64,000 nucleotides of DNA, taken from positions 67,868,638 through 67,932,637 of the forward strand of contig CM043699.1 in assembly GCA_023935145.1 (NCBI GenBank). Direction: 5' to 3'. Of this stretch, positions 1-11,719 are shown piece by piece. Within the stretch, counting starts at the first letter, position 1; each line of letters opens with the position of its first letter. A program made the translations under genes and the position numbers. The notes beneath the pieces are model-generated. The model saw only the letters and a list, made by a program, of their open reading frames with translations. It made no database searches and had not been told where the DNA came from. This DNA comes from Bretschneidera sinensis. Its lineage: Eukaryota > Streptophyta > Magnoliopsida > Brassicales > Akaniaceae.

Positions 1-2593
1 TTACAAATACTAGACTAAGACAAAAACTTAGACTTTAAAAAATGATCAAAGAGACGAAGATGCAGTGGATGAGGACTCCAACCGACTCTAACCATACACC
101 TTTTGGTACTTTCCTGAAAAGTTAGTTAAAAAGGAGGGGGTAAGCTAAAAAGCTCAGTGAGACAACATCTTACTAAAAGTAATCATTTTGGGACATAAGT
201 TCGTTACTTCCAATTCTCGTTATATAAATCTCTCTTCCTTTCATTTTTTTGTGTAGGTGTCATAAGACTTTTATGTACAATTTCGATATACTTTCTTCAT
301 TTCTTAGTCCCCAAAGAAAAATCATTATAGTAACACCGATGTTATTAATAAACCATACTTTTCATGATTCTTAAAACATTTCCTCAACTTTGCGATCAAT
401 CATTTGAAAACATATATTTCAGCCTTTCATATATAAATTATATTTTCAAAGTACTTTTATTATCACTTATCACTAAGGAATTTTCATCACAAGAAATATA
501 TAAAATTAATCATTTACTAACAACCTCATTCTTAGTATCTTTCATTTCACAGAGCATGCCCCTCATGGGCCTATCACATCACATACCCTTTAATGGGCCA
601 ATCAATTAACGACAAATGCCCCTCAATGGACTAATCACAAAAGGTGCCTCTCATTAGCCAATCACCACTTATGCAACAATCATCAAGGAATGAATGCAAT
701 GCAATGCTATGTAATGCATGTTCAATGCTTTATTCAATTCATTTCATTTCATTTTACTTTCAATTCATTTTTCATCATAATGCCCTGCCATTGGGCTAAT
801 CACAAAACAATGGGAACATCTTTCCATGTACTGATACATTTCAATCACATCAATATCACAACATCATCAGTTTTATTCTCGTCCTCACCCATCACTCTCC
901 CTCATTAGACGGATGTTTTCGGCCTTACCCAACACTCCCCCTCATCAGATGAATCATGAAATAATTCATGTAATATGAAATCTAATTCACGATGCAATGA
1001 ACCTCAAGGTCAAGCATCCATTAATCATTCACATCACCATTTCATAACAGTCCATAAATAAATTTCCTTTATAACTATGCACACCCCAATAACTTATTCA
1101 CAAGTAAGCATACCAGGATCTACTCACATTACATCCTTATATATTCATATATATATTTTATATCTTTTGTATTCCTTTAATTGTTCACCAAAACATTCAT
1201 ATCACTATCTCTCCTTAAGGCACATCATAACATAATTAAACTTATTTTTTATACCTCCTTATCCTTACATGTATGCATATAGTCTTCATAATACTATCAC
1301 TAATGTTTTCATACTCATTTATATTTATATACTTTGACCTTTTATTCTTGTTTTACAAGTTACAATGTTTGCTAAAAGTAAGGTGAAACTCACCTTTACC
1401 GAGTCAAGGATTACTCCCAATACTTTGATGTTTTCCTCTGATTACATTACACCTAATGTATATAATCATTTATTACAATCACTTAAGAAACATACAATTA
1501 TATATACCTAAACATACTATAAAATTTACACATGTAAATCTAGGGGTTAAGTCACAAACCCTTTTTCATTTCATTTAAAACTTTTATAAAATTTGTTCTA
1601 ACATGGTTTTAAAACAAAATAAATCCTTCAATGATCTTACTTTTAAAACTTTACCAAGTATAAAAGCTCGATTGAAATTGTTTAAGAAAAATGGTTCATT
1701 TTAAAAAAAAAAAGGGTTGAAAAACAATTTCAGAGGCTTGGACAGTCGACTGTCCATATTGAGCAATCAACTGTAGGCTGCCCAGAAGCTTGCATAGTTA
1801 ACTATCCAAATGGGCAGTTGACTGTCCAAGGTCGAGAGAGTTTCACAATTGCACTCGAGACAGTTGACTATCTAGTCGCGAAATCAAAAAAATTTAGGGC
1901 AAAAACTTCAATTTTCTTCAAAATAAACTCTTGTCTCCCATGGGACTTCCAAATCAAATCAAACACAAGTTATTAAGGGTTTTAAATAAAAGATTTAACA
2001 CTACTCAAGAGAAGTATTGAACTCAAAATCATTAAATCAACACTTTGTACATAAACTCATTTTTTGAAACCGAACCCTTATCTCAAACTTTTCTTAAGAA
2101 ATCTTAAAATTCAAACTTCTAGAACACAAACCTTTAATCTGACAAACATGCTTGGTAATTAAGAGAAGGAAAGACAAGCTTTTACCTTGGTTTTTGCCCA
2201 AAATCCTCCATCTTTTCCTTCCTCTTCCTCTTTTTCTTCTATTTTTTCCCTTTCTTTTCTTTTCTTTCTTTTTCTCTTCTCTCCCGGATGAACTAGAGAA
2301 TTCCAGCACATTGTTGGTCTCTTTCTCTCACACACACCCTTCTATAGCCCAAACTTCCCTTTTATTGCATAACCTCTTAACACTTCTTTTATACTTACCC
2401 CAAAACTCTTTAAAATTGCAGAATTTCTCCCAAATCAAGTTTTTACTACTTAAATCTTACTTTATTGCTTGTTTCCAAATTTCACACATCCAAGTTCGAA
2501 TTATATTTATCAAAACTGAATCAGTATACCTTTCTTCGAGTCGAAGCACAACCTTGAAATTAAATTATTTTAATTAAGGTACCAAGCTCCACA
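1..2593 (-). mobile_element. K-family LTR (copy K1), 3' LTR of a minus-strand Ty3/gypsy element, cut by window edge
   Basis: On the minus strand this LTR begins with TGTGGAGCTTGGTACC at 2593 and runs off the left edge. It matches 33495-36049 and 14604-15043 on the same strand block by block: the CT-rich stretch at 2170-2290, the GTCGAC words at 1740-1880, the 'cccctcatggg' repeats at 550-660 and the 'aaaaagctcagtgag' end near 150. A polypurine tract lies just outside (2594-2611, minus strand), so this is the 3' LTR. The family resembles Tekay/Del LTRs in its length (about 3 kb) and in the PPT context. Open frames inside it are chance. Confidence 0.75.
1738..1880 (-). repeat. Cluster of CAGTCGACTG words in K1 LTR
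   Basis: The stretch holds four to five variants of CAGTCGACTGTCC or its half site, about 25-35 bp apart, with CAGTCGACTG at 1743-1752. The same cluster is at 35155-35300 and a related CCAGTCGACTGG cluster is at 13680-13832. In this family the words lie downstream of the TATA box, in the transcribed part of the LTR. Confidence 0.7.
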
Positions 2594-3377
2594 ATCCTCC
2601 CCCACTAATAAAAATTTCATCCTCAAAATTTTCTTGACCAAGGTTCACCAATATTAGGATTATCACTTTCCTAGTTCATCTCATATTCTCAAGTACTCTT
2701 CTCAAATTCTCCACTTTCATCAATATTTATTAGTACAAAGTTAAACTTCTATTGCATCATCAATTAGATTTCCTCTAAATCATTGTCAACTAACTAACTC
2801 ATCACTAGAGTGATCTAATATACTATTTTAGTAAACTCTGACTGATCTTGCTAGATGCTCCTTTCATTCACTTAAGCGGTGTTCGTCCTTTCATCAACTA
2901 CTCATCCTTATACTTCATTCTTTCTCCTCTATCTGATCCTTTAATTCCCCCAACTAATCCCTCTGTTTCTCATAATCCCAACCAAAAGTATTACTTAACA
3001 TCATTCTCTTTTTACTCTTATGCTTCAAAGGGTAAAATCTTTACCATTTACATCCCTTTATGAATCCTTTTAATTTTACCTCAACTCCAAATTTCAAGGG
3101 TCTCAACACGATGCTATAAGGTCACTTACCAATTAATTATTTTCTCTTATCATTCAGTAGCTTCTTCTCTAATTAGATATTATATTTAGGATCTGCCAAC
3201 AATGTTATCAATTTATTTTATACTTACTTCAACTTAGCCCTTTACTCAAATCCTCGATTCCTTTATTTCAAAATTCCAAATCTACCTATGGAAAAGAAAT
3301 AATCAACAACAAATCACCTTTCGGTCAAATATTAAGTTTTAGCACTTCTCAAACAAAGTGATTCCATTAGTAACTTA
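2594..3377 (-). pseudogene. Decayed 3' internal end of the K1 element with polypurine tract
   Basis: The first 17 bases are a purine run on the minus strand (ATTAGTGGGGGAGGAT), next to a context like the GACGAAATTTTTAT upstream of the PPT in element F. This is the usual end of Tekay/Del-type elements. The rest is AT-rich with no coding frame worth naming. I infer it is the worn 3' end of pol and its trailer; no domain can be read. Confidence 0.4.
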
Positions 3378-3424
3378 CTCTCTGAAGATTGTTTGGATCA
3401 TGATTTACAATTATTGCATACGAT

Positions 3425-3625
3425 TTTAATGTAGGACTCTACCTAGTAAGGGGTAGGGAGGGGATCCTAGTTATTTTGATATAGGACTCTACCCAATAAG
3501 ATGTAGAGAAGGGATCCTGGTTATTTGAATGTAAGGACTCCTCCTAGTAAGGTGTAGGAGGAGATCCTAATTGTTAAGATGTTAGGACCTCGCCCAATAA
3601 GGGGTAGGGAGGGGATCCAAATTAC
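3425..3625 (+). repeat. ~50-bp tandem repeat, four units, in K LTR
   Basis: Four units share 'taggactc-tacc-tagtaaggggtaggga-ggggatcc' followed by an AT-rich spacer. A three-unit version lies inverted at 33935-34100 in K2, so the array belongs to the LTR family. Confidence 0.7.
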
Positions 3626-3764
3626 TTACATCGGGAGACATCCCAATTACTATATGATTAGCACATGAGAGGAAAATAAAAATAAATTAAAATAGGAATG
3701 AAGAGAAGTGAATAAAAAATTGAACTCGCATCGCATCGCATTGCATACTTCCATTGATGGTTGG

Positions 3765-3930
3765 TAAGAATTATATTTGGCCCATAAGAGGCATGCATTA
3801 TATTTTGCCCATGAGTGGCATAAGTTATACTTAGCCTATGAGAGGTAGAATTTGTGTTTGATCCATAAAGATGTTTTTTGTTTGGCCCATGAAGGGTATT
3901 TGATTTTTGGCCTATAAATGGCATACAATG
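3765..3930 (+). repeat. ~30-bp tandem repeat with 'ggcccatgagaggcat' core, about six units
   Basis: Units of roughly 30 bp share a 'ggcccatnagnggcat' core. Counterparts in the other orientation are at 550-660 (K1) and 33640-33810 (K2). The array adjoins the 50-bp array, so this half of the LTR carries two separate minisatellites. Confidence 0.6.
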
Positions 3931-4551
3931 TGATTTATTAAATAAAATACATATGGATGATAATTACTTAAGATATGATAATAATATATAAAGATATGAG
4001 TTATAAATAAAGAGTTTGTACTAATGTTACAGTAAGATTGTATTTATATAATAAATATTTATTTTTCTAAAGTTTGGGCTCTCCTTTGAAAAATCTAAAA
4101 GATGTAAATCGTTTTACACCTATATCTACTTATAAAGTCTATGATAAGAATTGAAATTTAAGAAGAATGTCCCTAAAACAACTATTCTTAGTAAGATGTT
4201 TTACTCACTGAGCTTTTTAGCTCACCACTCCTTTTATTAACAATTCAGAAAAGTCAACGGAAGATTTGTGATCAAAGTTGATGGAAGACCTTGATAAGGT
4301 CATCATACACGACATCCTCATTGTTGAGTCTCCTTAGGAGTTTTCCTTCTCTTTGTGTTTCTTGTAAAGCCTTAGAGTTGATAAATTGTATTGAAGGATT
4401 TATGATATTCAAGATTGTATGTTTGTGTTAAATTGAAATGATTGAAAGAATTGTTGTTTGATTTATATGTTTGCATCTTGAGTCAAGGTACTCAGTGCTA
4501 AAAAGTAATGGAGCTGTTCCGAGTAGGACCCACTCGGGATGAGTCGTTACA

Positions 4552-4665
4552 TCATCTTTTTCTCATTTTCTATAAAATCATTTTCAAATATCATCTAACA
4601 AGTAAATCTCAAACTTTTCTCACAGAGTAGCAAATCGGTTTATCAAATTATTCATACTCAACATA

Positions 4666-4740
<75 letters not shown>

Positions 4741-5304
4741 CACACATTAAAACGTCAAAATAGATATTAGGCCTAGTAACTATAGGATACGTGTAAAGAA
4801 CCACTCACCTTGAAACCTAGAAGAAACTAGATTTGATTCACTGAGGTAGTTCTCTCCTCGCCTGCCCCACTACCTAACCAATATAGAATCTTAAAATAAG
4901 AACCAAACCTACATCTCTCTAATGACATGATGCATGTATGTGTGGATGCAAATGTCAGTCTCCAAACATACCAACACACTAATTAAATCACTAGTGAGTT
5001 AGGTTGTAACATTATACTTAGCAAGGAGATCTTAGTTTTCTTAACAATTCCAAGCTTATTGACTTTATAAGGTTAAGCTATCAACACAACATTTTTTCTA
5101 TTTTAGCTTTGAAAATTTCAGAGAGGAAATTTCAAGAAGCACAATATTATTTTTTTCATCCTTTTTATCCAAAAAAAGGAGAAAAATAAGTAAACAATTC
5201 GAATATCTTTTTCCTTAATTTTAAAACAAAAGGGAGAATATCGAAATGTGAGGGAACTTTGTGATAAATCTCCAAAGTAAGCCACAACAGTTGTTGTAGG
5301 GATG
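4552..5304. other. Unassigned intergenic stretch
   Basis: Apart from the microsatellite I recognise nothing here. The sequence after K4 lacks a readable primer-binding site, so it is not clearly the internal start of that element. Confidence 0.5.
4670..4746. repeat. (TA)n / (CA)n compound microsatellite
   Basis: About 30 TA dinucleotides are followed directly by about seven CA dinucleotides. A shorter (TA)n tract is at 36528-36556 inside K3. Confidence 0.95.
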
Positions 5305-6127
5305 TGATGAGTCCAAATATTGCATATCTTGGCCTCTTAATTTACATTTGTTAGCTTAGGAATTTGTTACTTTGAGTTATTTTTTCATTGTTTTACAGGT
5401 TTAGAAGCACTTGGAAAGGAGTTTCACTAAATTGCCAGAATTGCCCATACAGATTATTCATTTTTACGAATTAAACTATATTGATTCAGAAAGAACTAGG
5501 AGATGAGCCACATATGCTTGGAAAGATCTGGATGTCTATTTTCTGAAGAATTTACAGCTTGTAAATATGATTTTTCTAGAGAAAGTTATGGCAGTTTAAG
5601 TAGACAAAGGTCAGACTGTGCGCGATTTCAGCGTGGCAAAAATGATTTTTGCGGATTTAAACTATAATGATTCAGGAAGAACCAGGAGATGAGCCATATA
5701 TGTTGGGAAGATCTGGATGTCTATTTTCTGAAGAATTTTACGGCTCATAAATATGATTTTTCTAGAGAAAGTTATGGCAGTTTTAGTAGACAAATGTAAG
5801 GCTGTGCGGGATTTCAGCATGGGCAGAAGTTTTGAAGGGCATGTGAAGGCCTAAATCCCACATCCCACATTGGTTGGAAACATATTTCTATATCCCACTT
5901 CCCACATCGGATTGGAAACACATTGCACTCATGGAGTTCCCAAGGCCCACTCCACTTCAGCTTTGGGGATCATCTGAGTGCAGATCTGGAGGGCTTTTGG
6001 GAGCAATCCAGAGGACTTTTGGAGGGCAAGCTGGGGAATCTCCAAGGCTTTGCTACCAAGGGGGATGCTCACGGCGAGATCAAATATTTACCTTGAGGTT
6101 TTTGTTGTCCATTATATTTATGGGTAA
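5305..6127 (+). mobile_element. Athila-type LTR L1, left part (split by M)
   Basis: It begins TGATGAGTCCAAATATTGCA, the LTR start of element C, and follows C through the AACAAATTTGTTAGCTTAG-like block, the repeated 'gttatggcagttt' module and the CCCACATCGG box at 5891-5900. The TATA box present in C and M at this point has been lost. It is cut at 6127 by element M (TSD ggtaa) and resumes at 8897. No TSD of L1 itself could be found. Confidence 0.7.
5440..5830 (+). repeat. Two tandem copies of a ~186-bp U3 module
   Basis: Two units run from 'attgattcagaaagaac' through 'gatgagccacatatgcttgg' and 'gagaaagttatggcagttt' to 'gatttcagcgtgg', offset by about 186 bp. The LTRs of C also carry two tandem units (offset about 189 bp at 54190-54540), and each M LTR carries one. 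The module sits directly upstream of the snRNA-like promoter box. Confidence 0.75.
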
Positions 6128-6957
6128 TGATTACGCCCAAAACATAACGTGGTTATTGTAGTATAGTTTTGGGGTGTCGATTCCACAGGGAAACAAGTTA
6201 AGTACAACAGAAGGTGTAAACCTCAACACAAACGATAAAAGATTAAAAGAATCTGAGTTGTTTGAGAAAAAGGGTAATTGTGTAAAGAAGTTTAAAATAA
6301 AAATGACAAGGTTCCGGAAATCCTCCCTAGGTTCGTTGCCCTAATCCTAACTTGATTCAGTTTTTTTTAACTCGATTGCAAGTTTCACATCCCAAACAGA
6401 CAATCGGAAAATATTCAATCAAAGTGCATTTATAAATCCTAATGTAATTGTTATGAAATCTTCTTTACTTTCAAGTACACATGACCTAACTTATAAATTA
6501 TCAAGAGACGACAATATATCTAAACGACGATACCGCAACAATGGACAAATCTATAAAAGAGATATACCGGACTCAATCACACCACAGGTACACATAAAAA
6601 AAGCCTGACTAAACTTATATGGAAAAGAAGCATGCAACCACCGGAGTTATAATAAATCTACTAATTAAATTAAAGAATAAAACATAACAATATTTAACGA
6701 AAATAATACCAAACTACAACGGAATCAAATAAAGGAAATAAGAACAACTACACCTAGGGATTCATCGCTTCGCCTTGCTTGGAGACTAGCCGGCCATGGG
6801 GCTCATGCGTCCTCGAGTTGCCTCCGGCCTCCCGACGATCATCTTTCCCGACCTTCAAACTTTAAAGTTCGGGTTCCTCCTAAAAGCCCTCTGGATTGCT
6901 CCTAAAGGCCCTCTGGATTCATCCCCGATTGATTTCCAAAGCTAAAGTGGAGTGGGT

Positions 6958-7009
6958 CTTATATAGGCAAATACCAAGAGTGCAATGTGTTTCCCATCCG
7001 ATGTGGGAT
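6958..7009 (-). promoter_or_regulatory. snRNA-type promoter in left LTR of M: USE + 33 nt + TATA
   Basis: On the minus strand ATCCCACATCG occupies 6999-7009 and TATATAAG occupies 6958-6965, with exactly 33 nt between. The first matches the plant U-snRNA upstream sequence element consensus RTCCCACATCG without mismatch. The spacing is that of polymerase II snRNA genes. Confidence 0.75.
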
Positions 7010-8283
7010 GTGGGATTTAAGCCCAAAATCACGCTAAAATCTAGCACAGCCCGCACTGCCTGACCTTTTTCTACTAAAACTGCCATAACTTTCTCTAGAA
7101 AAGTCCTTTTGACGAACCGTAAAATTCTCCAGAAAATAGACTTCCGGATCTTTCTAAGTATATATGGCTCATCTCCTGGTTCTTCTTGTATCAATACAGT
7201 TTAATTTTCAAAGATGATTGATCTGTACGGGCAATTCTCGCAATTTAGTGAAACTCTTTCCAGTGCGGGCAGCAGCTGTTGCTCTTTTAAGCCCTCCATC
7301 TTGTCCTTTCAGAAGCATTCCTTCACTCCAATATTCCTCGAGTCTTTGTGCTTCAAGCAATGATAACTTTTCCTCCTCTTTTGATCTTAAAGTACCTGAA
7401 AATGCACCGAAATAGATCAATGATCCAAGAATGATACCAAAATTTGATTACGCCCAAAATATAACGCGGTTATTGTAGTATAGTTTTGGGGTGTCGATTC
7501 CATAGGGAAACAAGTTAAGTACAACAGAAGGTGTAAACCTCAACACAAACGATAAAAGATTAAAAGAATAAAATCTGAGTTGTTTTGAGGAAAAGGGTAA
7601 TTGTATAAATAAGTTTAAAATAAAAATGACAAAGTTCCGGAAATCCTCCCTAGGTTCGTTGCTCTAATCCTAACTTGATTCAGTTGTTTTTATCTCGATT
7701 GCAAGTTTCACATCCCAAACAGGCAATCGGAAAATATTCAATTAAAGTGCATTTATAAATCCTAATGTAATTGTTATGAAATCTTCTTTACTTTCAAGCA
7801 CACATGACATAACTTATAAATTATCAAGAGACGACGATATATCTAAACGACGATACCGTAGCAATGGACAAATCTATAAAAGAGATCTATCGGACTGAAT
7901 CACACCCAAACAAGTACACATAAGAAAAACCTGATTGAACTTATATGAAAAAGAAGCATGTAACCACCGGAGTTATAATAAATCTACTAATTAAATTAAA
8001 GAATAAAACATAACAATATTTAACGAAAATAATACCAAACTACAACATAATCAAATAAAGGAAATAAGAACAACTACACCTAGGGATTCATCCCTTCGCT
8101 TTGCTTGGAGACTAGCCGGCCATGGGGCTCATGCGTCCTCGAGTTGCCTCCGGCCTCCCGACGATCATCTCTCCCGACCTTCAAACTTTAAACTTCGGGT
8201 TCCTCCTAAAGGCCCTTTGGATTGCTCCTAAAGGCCCTCTGGATTCATCCCCAATTGATTTCCAAAGCTAAAGTGGAGTAGGT

Positions 8284-8335
8284 CTTATATAAGCAAATAC
8301 CAAGAGTGCAATGTGTTTCCCATCCGATGTGGGAT
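8284..8335 (-). promoter_or_regulatory. snRNA-type promoter in right LTR of M: USE + 33 nt + TATA
   Basis: On the minus strand ATCCCACATCG is at 8325-8335 and TATATAAG at 8284-8291, again 33 nt apart. A second degenerate box (ATCCCATATCGG) lies about 40 bp further upstream, so the box is duplicated in this LTR. Confidence 0.75.
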
Positions 8336-8896
8336 GTGGGATATAGAAATGTGTTTTCCAACCGATATGGGATGTGGGATTTAAGCCCAAAATCACGCTG
8401 AAATCCCGCACAGCCTGACCTTTGTCTACTAAAACTGTCATAACTTTCTTTAGAAAAATCCTTTTGACGAACAGTAAAATTCTCTAGAAAATAGACTTCC
8501 GGATCTTTCTAAGCGTATATGGCTCATCTCCTGGTTCTTCTTGTATCAATACAGTTTAATTTTCAAAGATGATTGATCTGTACGGGCAATTCTCGCAATT
8601 TAGTGAAACTCTTTCCAGTGCGGGCAGCAGCTGTTGCTCTTTTAAGCTCTCAATCTTGTCCTTTCGGAAGCATTCCTTCACTCCAGTATTCCTCGAGTCT
8701 TTGTGCTTCAAGCAATGATAACTTTTCCTCATCTTTTGAGCTTAAAGTACCTGAAAATGCACCGAAATAGATCAGTGATCCAAGAATGATACTTTAGAGT
8801 TGTTAACGTATAAAAGTGCAATTAAAACCTAGATCAACCCTAAAGTGATAACAGTTAAGTACTGTTAAGATGCATTTTACGACTCTCATCAGGTAA

Positions 8897-9567
8897 CTAA
8901 ATTCTCAAGTGGGGCTAGGGATGAATTTTCACAGTTAATGGTGTTTTTGTTTATTTTTAATTTATGTATTTGAGTTTCAATTACTAAAACTCTTTTGTTT
9001 TATCATTTGCAATTCATTGGTGATGTTTTCTTTTCCGAATAATCTTAGAATTTATTCTGTTTATGGATTCAGTCATGCTTTTTCTATTGAATGGTTTAGC
9101 TCTTTGATTATGTTGGGATTAAATATTTATCTATATTGATTTAGTTCTTTGCTGCAATACCGCTTCCTGAGTATATTGTGGTAGTTGAATTTTCTCAATA
9201 GTAATAATAATTTACGTATTTTAAAAATGGTGAATGATATTTCAAATGGTTACATTTGGTTTAATCTTGGTTTATAAATTTATATCTCCCGATTGGGAAT
9301 TTTGGAAATTGAGTTCCCAATTGAGTTATTCAATGAATTAAGAGTAATTAAAATACTGGATTTGTGCAAAGGATTCCCGACGCTTTACTGTTTATCAAAT
9401 TTGCTTTACTTTAATTTGTATTTAAAATTAATCCTTATTCTCCATTAATCATTCGATATTTCTTTTTAGTTTTTTAGTTCCTTCTAATATTATTTTAATT
9501 TGTCTCTTATGGAATCGACACCCCAAAACTGTGCGACAACTACCGTGTTATTCTTTGAGCGTAAACA
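8897..9567 (+). mobile_element. Athila-type LTR L1, right part
   Basis: It continues L1 after M. It ends with TGGAATCGACACCCCAAAACTGTG...GAGCGTAAACA, the same terminal block as the LTRs of E and M (E ends GGGCGTAATCA). L1 therefore joins a C-like front to an E/M-like end. Removing M and one TSD copy gives about 1.49 kb. Confidence 0.65.
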
Positions 9568-11360
9568 TGATATTTTTGAAAAGCATTAAAATACTTGAGA
9601 GAAGTTATAATAAAACAATACCCTGTTTGAAATGATTATTCTGCAATGAGATAGTTTGACAAGTCGGATTTTTAACCATGACATTAATCATCACATTCTT
9701 TAAACTTATTATTTCGTGTTATGTATTATACCTTTGAAGAATGACCAGCACTAGTGTTGGCATTCAGATTTTTAACCATAGCAATACTCATCATATTCTT
9801 AACTTAGACTATAAATTTTTTAGAAATTTCGGTGAAATCTCCTCTGTTTTTCGAATATTTTTCCAAATTTTAATATCCCAGTAAAAAAGAAAAACAACTC
9901 AACCACTGGAGCCAAGCATCATAATTCAACTATAACTCATATCATCCAGGATTATACTCAATTACGTAACTCAAACATAACTATTTGTTTCCTATTTTTT
10001 TTCAGGTATAAACAAGTATGCGTGTACATAAAGTTTAATAAGACAAAACAAGACATAATCACAAAATCTCAATTTTCCCAACCAAAACCCCACTTCCAAA
10101 ATGTTTTATTGATTTCCAAATTCATTCACACATATTCAGCTATCTGTAGGTATTACTCAAATATTCTCCATTAAAGATATGTTAAGTTGCTGGAAATATT
10201 TAGGAAAAGTATGATATTTATCATGAAAGGTCTGGAAAAATAAAAGATACTTCAAAAAATTTAATCCAACAACATTTCTTGAAATTGAATCAATTAAACC
10301 AGTAATTTTTTTATTAATCCATTTCAATCCAAATCATGAAATAAGCTGAAATTTTCCAATGGAAGGTAAACGAAATTTGGAATAAAGTTTTTTTTATAGT
10401 AAGTGGTTTTAAATTCAAGCTTTATCCAGGAAAATCATATTCTAAGGGTGTAATTGTTCAAATTGCATCCAAAGACTAAGTGAAAAATTAATATACTAAA
10501 GTATATCAATAAACATATACAATTCAAGTAATTAAAAAAATTAAAATACCCAAATGTTCAACCACTATTCTATCATATGATAGCTAGTTCCAGGATTTTA
10601 AGTATGAAAATAATGCTTAATTTGAATCAAATTTTAGAACTAATACAAACAGAATAAACAAAATTTACATGCATAAATGGTTTACCAAGCTCATGTTTAA
10701 ACTATTTATCTACTCTTATAATCTTTTAGTTAAACCAGAAAATATATTACGAATATTCATATACACAAAGAGTTTGATTTTTCCGAGAAGAAAGGGGAAG
10801 GTTTACTGAAATCTATGAGAGGGTCCGACGATGGTTGGTAGTGGCCGAAGGTGGTTGGGCAGCAGCTAGGCTTTAACAACGACATGATGTAGAAACAGAC
10901 CCAGAAAATTCCATGAAATCAGCGACCCAACTCAGACGAAATAGAGAGAAAAGAAAGAAATTTGTTGAAAGAAAGACTTAGAAGAGGAACCCAAGCAAAA
11001 CAAGATGGTTGATCACGTGTAGGTGACGAAAAATCTTGCCGAAGCCGCGCAGAAATTTTACCCAAAAAAACTGGATCAAGGAGGTTCTTTGCTGAAAAAA
11101 ATAAGAAGAAGAGAGAGTCGAGAGATGAAGGGAGATAAAAAGGAAAAGTTGAGAGAGAGGATATGGATAATGGCTGCAGATGATTTCAGGGGAGGGGGTT
11201 GGGGTTGTTGTCTACTATTTCAGAGAAGGAGTTAAGATTTTTACAGTCAATTTTTGGGGGAAAGTTGCAGAGAAATCGGGGGAGGGGGAAGGCTTATCTA
11301 ATTTCCTTTTTGTCTTTTTCTATTTTTTTAAAGTTAGTAAGTTAAAATAATATAGTTTGA
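9568..11360. other. Unassigned stretch with a purine-rich segment
   Basis: No coding domain, LTR pair or RNA gene was recognised. The segment 10780-11290 is strikingly AG-rich on the plus strand with some G runs, similar in composition to the transcribed leader after the TATA box in the K LTRs. It may be part of an older LTR. The short open frame at 11023-11235 is compositional. Confidence 0.4.
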
Positions 11361-11480
11361 ATTACATTGGAGAAAGACCTGCGCTGCCTCAGTGGTTAAA
11401 TTTGGACATCTCTTGCCAATTTGCCCGGGTTGAAGTCATTGCTCTTGCAACGAATTTTTTCGTTCTTTCAAATCCAATCC
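11361..11480 (+). mobile_element. Possible tRNA-derived SINE
   Basis: TGCCTCAGTGG at 11385-11395 matches an internal polymerase III A box (TRGYNNAGTGG) and GGTTGAAGTCA at 11428-11438 resembles a B box (GGTTCGANTCC). They are 32 nt apart, a normal tRNA/SINE spacing. A T-rich tail follows. I could not find flanking duplications or a foldable cloverleaf, so a tRNA pseudogene is also possible. Confidence 0.45.
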
Positions 11481-11719
11481 CCTATATATATATATATTTT
11501 ACTCTTTTATTTTGTTATTATTATTCCCATTATAATTTTTTTTTTATCTACACAATATCTATCTATTCCAAAAGAAATACTTTTTCACCACAATTTCACC
11601 AAAAATATTAGAATAAAACATTAATCACCAAATTAAAATGTATGCATGATATGTATGATGATAACACATGAAAATGACTAAAATACCCTACATGAAAATG
11701 TGGGTTTTACAAAAATGAT

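Larger units (their letters stand above)
3378..4551 (+). mobile_element. K-family LTR fragment (copy K4), plus orientation
   Basis: The stretch is the reverse-oriented counterpart of 14361-15043 plus 33495-34160. It starts at the 'gaagattgtttggatcat' block, runs through two tandem-repeat blocks and the 'cactgagctttttagctcacc' block, and ends with GAGTCGTTACA at 4551. The promoter half is missing, so it is 5'-truncated. It lies head to head with K1. Confidence 0.65.
6128..8891 (-). mobile_element. Element M: two abutting Athila-type LTRs with almost no internal region
   Basis: Two near-identical LTRs in minus orientation start at 6128 and 7445, each with TGATTACGCCCAAAA on the plus strand. 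The right one (7445-8891) is complete at 1,447 bp and ends CTCTCATCA. The left one stops near 7432, where a short remnant of the tRNA-Asp primer-binding site region (ACCAAAATT, 7433-7444) joins the next LTR. Five-base duplications GGTAA at 6123-6127 and 8892-8896 flank the whole unit, so it is a single integration that lost its internal region. All ORFs here are LTR sequence. Confidence 0.85.

Noticed and set aside
2152..2577. Open frame of 141 codons on the plus strand
   Set aside because: It is a low-complexity CT-rich stretch of an LTR, running antisense to the LTR orientation, with no domain.
4670..4746. MITE with TA target site
   Set aside because: It is a plain TA/CA microsatellite with no terminal inverted repeats around it.
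5874..8770. Short frames repeated at 7218-7415 and 8573-8770
   Set aside because: They are the same LTR sequence twice; the repeat reflects the two LTRs of M, not a gene family.
5300..9572. Target duplication for L1
   Set aside because: GGATG before 5305 and TGATA after 9567 do not match, so L1 cannot be called a solo LTR.
10780..11290. Host gene exon in the AG-rich stretch
   Set aside because: No splice pattern, domain or long frame; composition resembles an LTR leader.
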